Shown piece by piece: positions 18,577 through 27,335 of a stretch of 42,899 nt of DNA. Under the pieces are notes generated by a model that was given only the letters and a program-made list of their open reading frames with translations, did not search any database and had not been told where the DNA came from. The number at the start of each line of letters is the position of its first letter. Positions within the stretch are counted from its first letter, which is position 1. Origin of the DNA: an uncultured bacterium (lineage in GTDB: Bacteria > Patescibacteriota > Minisyncoccia > Phycocordibacterales > UBA2100). Position numbers and translations under genes: made by a program. The DNA is taken from contig CAINVT010000008.1 of NCBI GenBank assembly GCA_903854215.1, positions 1 to 42,899 on the forward strand, written 5' to 3'.

Positions 18577-19422
18577 ATGCAAGATAAATACAGTGCCGTA
18601 TGGGTGTCGCATTCCTCGATGGGGGATTTCCTCAAGTGTCCGCGACTGTACTTTCTCCATAACGTCTACAAGGATCCCGCGACTGGCCGCAAAATGAGTA
18701 TTGTCACGCCGCACATGTCGCTCGGTATTGCAGTGCATGAGGTGCTTGAAGGTTTGGGTGACTACCCGGCAGAAGAACGTATGAGCCGTGATCTCGATGC
18801 AGATTTTGAACTGGCGTGGCGTGGCGTGGCAGGGAAGCCCGGCGGATTCGCTGATGATACGGAAGAGGTTGCGTTCAAGGCGCGCGGTACTGCGATGCTC
18901 GAGACGGTGAAGCGCGATCCGCGATTTCTCATCAACAAACGCATCAAGCTCAAGAAGGAAACGATGAACCCTAATTTTTTATTGAGTGAGGATGAAAATA
19001 TTATTCTCAACGGTCTCATCGATTGGATTGAATACTTGCCGGAGACTGATTCGCTACACATTGTCGATTTCAAGACGGGACGATACGAGGAAAAAGCCGG
19101 ATCACTCCAGCTGCCGATTTATCTGTTGCTTTGCAATGCGCTCCAGAAGCGCCCTGTATCGAGGGCGAGCTACTGGTATCTCGAGAGCGACAAGTTCGTC
19201 GAGAAGGAATTGCCGGACGCCGAGAGTGCCTATCGCGACGTGCTTGAGGTGGCGCTCAAGGTCAAAGAAGCACGTGTTCGCAAGGTTTTTGAATGTCCGC
19301 AGGGCGCCGGCGGCTGCGCACAATGCCGCCCGTACGAGCTCATTATTGCCAAAGACCCGAGTGTGCAATATGTCGGAGTCGGTGGATTCAAGCAGGATAT
19401 GTATGTGGTCCAGAAGGTTTGA
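18577..19422 (+). CDS. PD-(D/E)XK superfamily (RecB/Cas4/AddB-like) nuclease
   Basis: LKCPRLYFL; IVDFKTGRYEEKAGSLQLPIYLLL; C-terminal CPQGAGGCAQC. Confidence 0.8.
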   Translation: MQDKYSAVWVSHSSMGDFLKCPRLYFLHNVYKDPATGRKMSIVTPHMSLGIAVHEVLEGLGDYPAEERMSRDLDADFELAWRGVAGKPGGFADDTEEVAFKARGTAMLETVKRDPRFLINKRIKLKKETMNPNFLLSEDENIILNGLIDWIEYLPETDSLHIVDFKTGRYEEKAGSLQLPIYLLLCNALQKRPVSRASYWYLESDKFVEKELPDAESAYRDVLEVALKVKEARVRKVFECPQGAGGCAQCRPYELIIAKDPSVQYVGVGGFKQDMYVVQKV

Positions 19423-19502
19423 GACCACGTTGCTTCCGGATCCACCAAAGCAGGATATAGTGCGGATTCTATAGACGTAGTACCATTGTGCGAATAGCCA
19501 GT

Positions 19503-21902
19503 ATGAGTCTCTACGAAAAACTCCAGAAAGCGACCAGCGAGGAAGACGTCAAAGATGCATATATAAAGGCACTCGGATTAAAAGGTGTCAGAAAAAACCT
19601 CATCGACATCCAGACAAAAGAAATCTGGTTCGAGGCCAAAAACGGGTATAAGAATTCGAGTTATGCGATGTTCACGCAGCTTCTCCACTATGTGCAAGTC
19701 GCACTCGACCGTGGCGAGGAGATCCCGCCGTTCCTCGCTGTCGTCGATACTCAAAAAGCCGCATTGATGAAAAGTACCGATGTCATCCCATTTCTCGAGA
19801 AGAAAACTATTAAATGGGGCAAATCCGCGAGCGGTTATACGCAAGAAGCGCTCGATGCTGTTTCCGCATACATCGGCACCTATTTTGTTTCGTTCAAGAT
19901 CGAGACGCATGAGGATGAGTTCATTCAGACTATCAAGGCAGCGATCAAAAGCGGCAATATCATCCGCACCCAGATAACGCCGGACAATCTCAAGCAAGTG
20001 TTCGATAAATGGGTGCAGATGGTCGGCCGGGAAATTAAAGAAGTCCCTGAAACAGACTATGCACTCTTATTCTTCGCGGATATTATGAGCGACGGCACAA
20101 TATCGGCACTCAACGATCTACCGGCCGAATTGCTCCATAAAAATAATGCGCCAGTTTTCAGTCTCGACGGGAAGCTCTACGAACTCGGAAACAAGGAGGG
20201 ATATCGACAGTTCTGGGCGATTTACCATCGTCCGCCGAAAGCAGAATACCGCAACTATCTGCTTGAACGACGTGACAGCCTCATTCCGCTCGATGAGCGC
20301 AGTTTCAAAGGCGCGTATTACACGCCGCTCCAAGTCGTGGATAAGGCATACGACAAGCTAACGGAGACGCTTGGTCCGAATTGGCAGAAGGAATATATCG
20401 TGTGGGACATGTGCTGCGGAGTAGGGAATCTCGAGGTGAAGCACAGCAACCCGCGCAATATCTACATGTCTACGCTCGATCAAGCGGACGTGGATGTGAT
20501 GAAAGCTACCAAGACATGCGTCGCCGCAGAGCGTTTCCAATATGACTACCTCAACGATGACATCACCGATGACGGAAAGATCGACTATTTTCTCACCAAC
20601 AAAATTCCGGAAGGCCTGCGAAAGGCAATCGCGAGTGGAAAGAAAATTTTGGTACTCATCAATCCACCGTATGCAGAGGCATCGAATGCCGGTAACACAG
20701 GGCTTGAAGATGGGGAGGAGAATAAAACTGGCGTCGCTCAAACCAAAGTAGGTACTCTGATGAAAGATAGAGATTTGGGATACGGAGCTCGAGAGTTATT
20801 CGCCCAATTTCTTTCCAGAGTTTCTCAAGAGATTCCAACCGCTACTATCGCGATGTTCAGTACTCTCAAATACGTAAATGCCCCTAATTTTGAGAAATTT
20901 CGTAGCTCATGGAAAGCGGAATATCTGGGCGGATTCATAATGCCGTGTAAGGTGTTTGACGGCCTTTCAGGTGACTTTCCAATCGGTTTTCTTATTTGGC
21001 AAACAAATCAAGCAAGTCGCTCAGCTAAACCAATTACTGAAGTTGCTCTTGAAATCATCGATAAATATGCGAATCCAATTGGCGAAAAGCTACTTGCGAA
21101 TGTTCCGAGCGAAAGATTCTTAACGCACTGGATTCCGCGTTTAAAAACAAATTGTACTTCCATACCCCTAAAAAATGCAGTGACACCACAAAATAATCAC
21201 GCAAAAGTTATCTCTTGGTTTGATTCGGCGATTGGATATATGTATTGCAACAGTAATGATTTACAGCATGCGTCACAACAGACCGTAATTTATTCTTCGG
21301 TCTACGCTGGGGGAAATGGATACTATGTAACACCGGAAAACTTATGGAAAATAAGCATTGCCTTTTCGGTACGCCAGCTAATCAAACACTCATGGATTAA
21401 TCACAATGATCAATTTTTGCAGGCCGATACAGAAATCCCGGACGAATTCAAAACTGACTGCCTCATTCGGATGCTTTTTCATGGAAAGAATTGTTCTGCC
21501 GGTGCGAATGATCTGGAGTGGAACGATAAAAAGTGGTCGATTGTAAACCACTTTATTCCATATAAAGAAGCCGAGGTGAATGCGCCGGAGAGATTTGAAT
21601 CGGACTTTATGGTTCGCTATTTGGTCGACAAGCAACTCTCGAAAGAAGCGATGGCCGTATTGGAGGAAGGAAGAGTTCTCTGGAGATCGTTTTTTGAGCA
21701 TACTGATGCGCGCGATGTCCGTGATGAGTTGAAACTCAATCGCGCCGATGTCGGCTGGTACCAGATCCGCAAAGCACTCGAAAAACGCAACGAGAGCGGC
21801 GATTTTCCACCGGTCAGTTTCAATACGTTCAAGGCTGCATATGCAGCGCTTTCCGAAAAGTTGGAGCCGCAGGTGTATTCGTTGGGATTCCTAAAGAGTT
21901 GA
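19503..21902 (+). CDS. fused restriction-modification protein (type IIG-like: nuclease-like N-terminus plus N6-adenine methyltransferase)
   Basis: N-terminal DIQTKEIWFEAKNGYK; MTase motifs VWDMCCGVGNLE and LINPPYAEA (NPPY). Confidence 0.8.
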   Translation: MSLYEKLQKATSEEDVKDAYIKALGLKGVRKNLIDIQTKEIWFEAKNGYKNSSYAMFTQLLHYVQVALDRGEEIPPFLAVVDTQKAALMKSTDVIPFLEKKTIKWGKSASGYTQEALDAVSAYIGTYFVSFKIETHEDEFIQTIKAAIKSGNIIRTQITPDNLKQVFDKWVQMVGREIKEVPETDYALLFFADIMSDGTISALNDLPAELLHKNNAPVFSLDGKLYELGNKEGYRQFWAIYHRPPKAEYRNYLLERRDSLIPLDERSFKGAYYTPLQVVDKAYDKLTETLGPNWQKEYIVWDMCCGVGNLEVKHSNPRNIYMSTLDQADVDVMKATKTCVAAERFQYDYLNDDITDDGKIDYFLTNKIPEGLRKAIASGKKILVLINPPYAEASNAGNTGLEDGEENKTGVAQTKVGTLMKDRDLGYGARELFAQFLSRVSQEIPTATIAMFSTLKYVNAPNFEKFRSSWKAEYLGGFIMPCKVFDGLSGDFPIGFLIWQTNQASRSAKPITEVALEIIDKYANPIGEKLLANVPSERFLTHWIPRLKTNCTSIPLKNAVTPQNNHAKVISWFDSAIGYMYCNSNDLQHASQQTVIYSSVYAGGNGYYVTPENLWKISIAFSVRQLIKHSWINHNDQFLQADTEIPDEFKTDCLIRMLFHGKNCSAGANDLEWNDKKWSIVNHFIPYKEAEVNAPERFESDFMVRYLVDKQLSKEAMAVLEEGRVLWRSFFEHTDARDVRDELKLNRADVGWYQIRKALEKRNESGDFPPVSFNTFKAAYAALSEKLEPQVYSLGFLKS

Positions 21903-22022
21903 TCATGCAGGACACTCGATAGGGCAGTGGATGCGTGCTGTGGCAAGCGTAGATTCAAAGATGAACCGGAGCGACTGGCGTTTTTGTTTGAACGGTACAA
22001 AGAGTTACCCGGCACACGTTGA
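21903..22022 (+). pseudogene. C-terminal remnant of a second DNA methyltransferase (MmeI/YeeA-like tail)
   Basis: Same frame as the upstream gene after its TGA: SCRTLDRAVDACCGKRRFKDEPERLAFLFERYKELPGTR*. Confidence 0.55.
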
Positions 22023-22043
22023 TGAGATGATATAGTTTCGACT

Positions 22044-22451
22044 ATGAGTGGTGAGGGGTCACACCATACGAAGGATTTTGATGCGTGGAATGCAATCAAG
22101 AAACGCGTCGAATCAAAAGTGCGTACGCCAGTACAGGCTGGTGAAGTATTTTGGTGCCGCCTCGGTCTTAACATTGGCGTTGAACAAGATGGTAAAGAAC
22201 CTGACTATATTCGTCCTGTTCTCATATTAAAAATATTCTCACGCGAAATGGTCCTCATTGCACCGCTTACGAGTCGCGCCAAAAAAGGTGATTGGTATTA
22301 CAGACTCAGTCATTTTGGTGAAACATCTTCAATCATCCTAAATCAGATACGTCCACTCGATACGAAGCGACTTTTGAAGAGTATTGGACAGTTATCAAGA
22401 GCTGAAGTACAAAAGATTCTCAAGGCGTATTTTGAATTGATTTCTCGATGA
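22044..22451 (+). CDS. PemK/MazF-like toxin family protein
   Basis: GEVFWCRLGLNIGVEQDGKEPDYIRPVLILKIFSREMVLIAPLTS; LNQIRPLDTKRL. Confidence 0.8.
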   Translation: MSGEGSHHTKDFDAWNAIKKRVESKVRTPVQAGEVFWCRLGLNIGVEQDGKEPDYIRPVLILKIFSREMVLIAPLTSRAKKGDWYYRLSHFGETSSIILNQIRPLDTKRLLKSIGQLSRAEVQKILKAYFELISR

Positions 22452-22474
22452 AGATTGTCGGGCATACTGTTTAA

Positions 22475-22494
22475 GGCCGTCCTTGCGGACGGCC
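22475..22494. terminator. GC-rich hairpin between convergent pemK-like gene and yebC (no T-tract)
   Basis: ggccgtcc ttgc ggacggcc. Confidence 0.45.
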
Positions 22495-22561
22495 TCGGCT
22501 GGGTTTCCCCACACTTATACTCGTCATGATACGTGCCGTACCTGAAAAGTCAAAGATAAGT

Positions 22562-23092
22562 CTACTCCGCATTCGTGAACACCTCTTCGACATCTTCATG
22601 CGCGTCGATCTCTTCAAGGATTTTCATGAGTGATGCGTGGTCATCCTCCGAAAGAGGAACTGTAGTCTTCGCGACGTAGCCTTCGTGCGTATGCTCGAAT
22701 GCCCATGCGGCGGAGCCGGGGGCGGCGAGCGCGAGACCGTTTTTTGAAAGGAGATGTTTGATCTCCTGCGCGGTGCGATTGCGATTGTCAGTGAGAGCAT
22801 CAATGATGATTGCCGCGCCACCCGGTCCGTATGATTCGTAGGTGATGGATTCCATATCGCCGGCCTCACTCGTGGTGCCTTTGGCGACCGCCTTCTCGAT
22901 CTTATCTTTCGGCATATTGGCTTTATGGGCTTTTTCGATAAAAGAGCGTAACGCGGGAGCGTTCACATCGCCATGCCACGTCTTCGATTCGACGGTGATG
23001 CGGCGCGAAAGTTTGCCCCAGATATCGCTCTTGGCGGCATCTGCGGCGCCTTTTTGATGCTTGATTTGAGACCATTTGTTATGTCCTGACAT
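22562..23092 (-). CDS. yebC: YebC/PmpR family protein
   Basis: MSGHNKWSQIKHQKGAADAAKSDIWGKLSRRI. Confidence 0.92.
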   Translation of the reverse strand: MSGHNKWSQIKHQKGAADAAKSDIWGKLSRRITVESKTWHGDVNAPALRSFIEKAHKANMPKDKIEKAVAKGTTSEAGDMESITYESYGPGGAAIIIDALTDNRNRTAQEIKHLLSKNGLALAAPGSAAWAFEHTHEGYVAKTTVPLSEDDHASLMKILEEIDAHEDVEEVFTNAE

Positions 23093-23142
23093 AGGTGAGC
23101 ATGTCCAAAACCTTCATCTGCGTTGTTGCAGGGCCCCGCGAC

Positions 23143-23175
23143 CATACTCATCGTATCCTAGATACGCCTCGTATG
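23143..23175. repeat. nested perfect palindrome upstream of yebC
   Basis: CATAC tcat CGTATC cta GATACG cctc GTATG. Confidence 0.8.
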
Positions 23176-23273
23176 TTCGCCTCCCCGCGCCTCGCAGCTG
23201 AAAGCTTTTGACCACGCTCACACATTGTATAACTGTAGTCGGGCGACTGCAAAAAATGCGGTATTATAGTGAG

Positions 23274-23528
23274 ATGAATCGATCACATTTTATCGGAACG
23301 ATCCTCGTGATCATTCTTGGTGTGAATCTCGGCGCGTGGACGCTCTCCGTCGCGACGAGCTCCGGACGATCATTCACCTCGCTTTCCGTACCGGTAGGTG
23401 CACCGGCGATTGATGCGCAGTCACAAGCTGCAAGTGTACGTATTGCGATCATACCGGCGACCCCCGCCGAAGTTGCTACGACGACGAGTACCACGAGCGC
23501 GTCGGCCGCCACTGTTCTATCACACTAG
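23274..23528 (+). CDS. small hypothetical membrane-anchored protein
   Basis: N-terminal TM (FIGTILVIILGVNLGAW), Ala/Thr/Ser-rich tail. Confidence 0.45.
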   Translation: MNRSHFIGTILVIILGVNLGAWTLSVATSSGRSFTSLSVPVGAPAIDAQSQAASVRIAIIPATPAEVATTTSTTSASAATVLSH

Positions 23529-23560
23529 CCATTTATGCGCGATTAGTGCAGGATGTCGTC

Positions 23561-24304
23561 ATGCAACGCGAAAAAGTCTACATCTATGGCAAACATGCGC
23601 TCGCTGAGGCGCTTGAGAGTATGCCGCACATCATCAAGAAAGTGTTCGCGGCAGAACATGCACTCGATGCGGATATTGTGCGTATCTTGAAGGAAAAGAA
23701 TATCCCATTTTCACCACTGAAAGGTGAGACCCAAAATGTGGGAAAAGACGCCGCGCACCAAGGTGTCATCGTGACGATTGATCCGTCAGATCTTCTTCTT
23801 GATCTCAAAACATTTCTTAGCGGCCTTGATATGACGAAAAATCCTGCACTTGTATTGCTCGACGAGGTACAGGATCCGCATAACGTCGGAGCCATCATTC
23901 GAAGCGCCGCCGCTTTCGGTATATCGGGCATTTTGATTCCTCAGAATAATCAAGCCCAGATCACCGGAGCGGTTGTGAAGACGTCAGCCGGTATGACCTT
24001 CCGCGTCCCGCTCGTATCAATCGGTAATGTGAACCAGACACTTACCATTTTGAAAGAGCATCATTTCTGGGCGTATGGTCTTGCGATGGAAGGAAGTAAA
24101 GAACTGTCACAGGAGAAGTTCGATGCTCCGGCGGTGTTCGTCGTTGGTAACGAAGGAGAGGGAATCCACCGGCGCACGCTCGAACTCTGTGACGTCGCAC
24201 TCTCGATCCCGATGCACCCGCGTACCGAATCATTGAATGCAGCAGTTTCGACCGCGATTGTCCTCTATTCCTGGTCGCTTCAGCATAAAGATGCGCTTCA
24301 ATAA
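23561..24304 (+). CDS. TrmH/SpoU family rRNA 2'-O-methyltransferase (RlmB-like)
   Basis: YIYGKHALAEAL; LDEVQDPHNVGAIIRSAAAFG; VGNEGEGI; LNAAVSTAIVLY. Confidence 0.9.
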   Translation: MQREKVYIYGKHALAEALESMPHIIKKVFAAEHALDADIVRILKEKNIPFSPLKGETQNVGKDAAHQGVIVTIDPSDLLLDLKTFLSGLDMTKNPALVLLDEVQDPHNVGAIIRSAAAFGISGILIPQNNQAQITGAVVKTSAGMTFRVPLVSIGNVNQTLTILKEHHFWAYGLAMEGSKELSQEKFDAPAVFVVGNEGEGIHRRTLELCDVALSIPMHPRTESLNAAVSTAIVLYSWSLQHKDALQ

Positions 24305-24308
24305 AACT

Positions 24309-25223
24309 ATGGAACGGAAAGATTTGACGACGACAGATTGGCAGGATTATGAGCTTCTCGATTCTGGCAATGGTGCGAAACTTGAGCGCTATGGCGATGT
24401 AATAGTTTCTCGTCCCGAGACACAGGCGATCTGGAAACCATTGCGTCCGGAGTTGTGGAACTCGGCGCAGGCGATATTTGAATGGAAAGACGGAAAAAGC
24501 AAGTGGCAAAAGAAAGGCACCGTTCCCCAATCGTGGCCAGTCGCATGGCGCGACATCACATTCACCGCGCGTCTGACTTCGTTCAAGCACACGGGGATTT
24601 TCCCGGAGCAGGCCGCAAATTGGGAATGGATCGGCGAGTTGGTACAAAAATTGACGAAGCTTAGCCTCGTCAATCCGCAGGTTAAACCTGCGGAAAGCCT
24701 TGCGAAAGAGCCCCCGAAAGTGCTCAATCTTTTTGGTTATACCGGCATCGCGAGTGTCGTTGCGGCGCAAGCGGGTGCCGCGGTCACTCATATCGACGCA
24801 TCCAAGCAATCGCTTGATTGGGCACATGACAACGCGCGATTGTCGGGCATACCCGAAGGTCAGATCAAATATCTCTTTGAGGACGCGGCCGCATTCGCGA
24901 AGCGTGAAGTCCGTCGCGGTAACAAATATGACGGTATCATTCTCGACCCGCCGGCGTTCGGTCGTGGTGCGAAGGGCGAGGTGTGGAAAGTCGAAGAGCA
25001 ACTCCAAGACCTCATCGCGACGACGAAGGAACTTCTTTCTGACAAGCCGGGATCGTTTTATCTATTGAATGGCTATGCAGCGGGATATAATGCGCAGTCC
25101 TTTGCGCAGTTGGTGGAAAGTATTTTTGGTGACGTGAATGGAAACTTTGGAGATCTTTCGATACAAGAGTCAGATTCCAACCGAGTCATTCCGACAGGAA
25201 TTTACGCGAATTTCGTGCAGTAG
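24309..25223 (+). CDS. class I SAM-dependent methyltransferase (RlmI/RlmK-like)
   Basis: VLNLFGYTGIASVVAAQAGAAVTHIDASKQSLDWAHDNARLSG; IILDPPAFGRG. Confidence 0.82.
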   Translation: MERKDLTTTDWQDYELLDSGNGAKLERYGDVIVSRPETQAIWKPLRPELWNSAQAIFEWKDGKSKWQKKGTVPQSWPVAWRDITFTARLTSFKHTGIFPEQAANWEWIGELVQKLTKLSLVNPQVKPAESLAKEPPKVLNLFGYTGIASVVAAQAGAAVTHIDASKQSLDWAHDNARLSGIPEGQIKYLFEDAAAFAKREVRRGNKYDGIILDPPAFGRGAKGEVWKVEEQLQDLIATTKELLSDKPGSFYLLNGYAAGYNAQSFAQLVESIFGDVNGNFGDLSIQESDSNRVIPTGIYANFVQ

Positions 25224-25297
25224 AAAACTTAAGTAGCTAAATGATTTTTTGACGCAACCTTTTGTTTCCTGCTAGACAACGTAAGTTTGGCAGAAAA

Positions 25298-25360
25298 TTA
25301 GCAGAAAGCTGTTATTGCAATATTCTGCTAATTATGCTATTTTTAGCAGCAAGTTAGCAG
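25298..25360. promoter_or_regulatory. cluster of TTAGCAG words including TTAGCAGAA/TTCTGCTAA, putative operator of the fic gene
   Basis: TTAGCAGAA 25298-25306, TTCTGCTAA 25323-25331, TTAGCAG 25343-25349 and 25354-25360. Confidence 0.5.
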
Positions 25361-25379
25361 GATCGATAAAGTTATAATT

Positions 25380-26720
25380 ATGGCCAAATTTGAGAAACCA
25401 CCACAAATGTTTGACTTCTTTACAGCGGATCTGCTTAAAAAGGCTTTGGATTCTGAAGCTTTATCAAATTTGTTAGATAAAGCGCAAAAAGAGTATGTGT
25501 ACTGGGATAAATTTAAACATTACCCAATACCAGAAGGGTTTACACCTGAAGAAGCATGGACCTATCTGAAGTTCTCTAAAAGAATGAATGTTGAAAATAC
25601 TCCAGTTAAGGCTATAAGTGGAAAAAACTTCACTTATATGTTCACGAAGTCTCTATACCAAAAGTTAAACTATATCGACACTAATGGCGCAGGTATTATT
25701 AAAAGTCTGAGTGGCAATCCCACAGAAGCACAGGCTTCAAAGTTTATTATAGGAAGTCTTACTGAAGAAGCTATAGCTTCTAGTCAGATTGAGGGGGCAA
25801 ACACGACACGCAAAGTAGCAAAAGAAATGATCCTTTCACAAAGGGCTCCAAGAAACAAAGATGAACAAATGATCGTCAATAATTACAGGGCGATGCAAAA
25901 AGCGGACGATTGGAAGGACTTACCGATGAGCGAAAAAATTCTTCTCGAACTTCAGGAAATATTGACTGACCAAACGCTCGATAATGTTGATGAAGGAGGA
26001 AGATTTCGAAGTGATAAGGATGAAATTGTCGTACATGATGCGGTTACTGGTGAGATTGTCCACACCCCCCCGAGAGAGGAGGAGATGTTTGTTGAACTCA
26101 AGCGATTGATCGAATATGCAAACACCGAGGAACAAGAAGACGAATTCATTCACCCTGTAATCAAAGCTACAATTCTCCATTTTTGGCTCGCATACATACA
26201 TCCTTTCACTGACGGAAATGGTAGGAGTGCGAGAATTTTATTTTATTGGTACTTGCTGAAGCAAGACTATTGGCTAGTTCAGTATATATCCGTCTCAAAG
26301 GCCATTAAAATTTCGAGAACGGCTTATGATAACGCTTACTTGCATAGTGAAAACGATGACAATGATCTTACATATTTTTTACTGTACATTACAGGCTCAT
26401 TCAAAAAAGCGATTGATCAGTTTCTGGTTTACTTCGAACAAAAAAGTATTGAGGCAAAAGAATTAAAGGAGACTGCTTCCAAATTAGGACACTATAATTC
26501 AAGACAAATTGCATTGTTGAAATATTTTTCATCACATGAAGAGGGTGAATTCACAGAAGTTATTACGCACCAGAATAAGCATGGAATTTCGCGAGCCACA
26601 GCCAATAATGACCTGAGACATCTCGTTAAGGATGCTTTATTGGTAGAACTCAGGAGGGGAAAAAGGCTTCTGTATCTGCCAAACAAAATAAACATTAAAA
26701 AGTTTATGAAGAAGATCTGA
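25380..26720 (+). CDS. Fic family protein (class II-like with N-terminal inhibitory motif) plus C-terminal wHTH-like region
   Basis: HPFTDGNGRSARILFYWYLL; inhibitory-type SSQIEGANTT. Confidence 0.92.
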   Translation: MAKFEKPPQMFDFFTADLLKKALDSEALSNLLDKAQKEYVYWDKFKHYPIPEGFTPEEAWTYLKFSKRMNVENTPVKAISGKNFTYMFTKSLYQKLNYIDTNGAGIIKSLSGNPTEAQASKFIIGSLTEEAIASSQIEGANTTRKVAKEMILSQRAPRNKDEQMIVNNYRAMQKADDWKDLPMSEKILLELQEILTDQTLDNVDEGGRFRSDKDEIVVHDAVTGEIVHTPPREEEMFVELKRLIEYANTEEQEDEFIHPVIKATILHFWLAYIHPFTDGNGRSARILFYWYLLKQDYWLVQYISVSKAIKISRTAYDNAYLHSENDDNDLTYFLLYITGSFKKAIDQFLVYFEQKSIEAKELKETASKLGHYNSRQIALLKYFSSHEEGEFTEVITHQNKHGISRATANNDLRHLVKDALLVELRRGKRLLYLPNKINIKKFMKKI

Positions 26721-26922
26721 CGATAGTCTCAAGAATACACAATTTCACTCAATGCCTCGGTAGTCACCTCATGGCCGACTCGGCGTTACTCGGCTGTACT
26801 GTGAACTGACTTCCCAGAGGACTACTCGGTCTCCTGAAATGGAATATCGAGAAACTGTGCAATTGTTTTTCCCTGCAGAATAGTTCTGTCCAAGGAAAAA
26901 TTATCGATACAACGTCTGTAAT

Positions 26923-27315
26923 TTAGAGTGAATTCAAGATCTTAGCTATAGCTTTTTGGCCACTGATACCAGGCCTCAAAACTAAAACTGTAAAAGTGTC
27001 CCAGGGCAAGCTGACGACAGCTCCATTGATTTCCAAAACCGTTTTAATACCTCGGAATGTAGGCATCTTTAAAGTAATGTCTCGTAAAAGGATATTTTTA
27101 CCACGTATAGTTCCGGAAGCTTGCCTTATTGTGCAGGTCTTACGGTCTGCATTTTTAATCGCTTCTCGCGCGGGGTTGAATTCTTGATATTGAAGCCCAA
27201 ATTCAGTCGATATCTTTTTGAAAGTATTAACCCTCCATTGTTTGATCCACAATTCACTTAAAATGACCAAGACTAGATACAAAACCAACAATGTATCGAT
27301 AACTGTTTCAGTCAT
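26923..27315 (-). CDS. hypothetical protein with N-terminal TM
   Basis: ORF 130 aa; LLVLYLVLVILSELWI. Confidence 0.45.
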   Translation of the reverse strand: MTETVIDTLLVLYLVLVILSELWIKQWRVNTFKKISTEFGLQYQEFNPAREAIKNADRKTCTIRQASGTIRGKNILLRDITLKMPTFRGIKTVLEINGAVVSLPWDTFTVLVLRPGISGQKAIAKILNSL

Positions 27316-27335
27316 TGTCCAATTATACCAAAAAA

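Noticed and set aside
21900-21902. TGA recoding (as in Gracilibacteria/SR1)
   Set aside because: Many genes here end at TGA in plausible positions (e.g. 4939, 10412) and no internal TGA is needed in conserved genes; the standard bacterial code fits.
22475-22494. Strong rho-independent terminator
   Set aside because: Stem is good but no T-tract follows on either strand; kept only as a low-confidence hairpin.
24042-25007. 321-aa minus-strand ORF
   Set aside because: Antisense to two well-supported methyltransferase genes; composition is typical of a shadow ORF.
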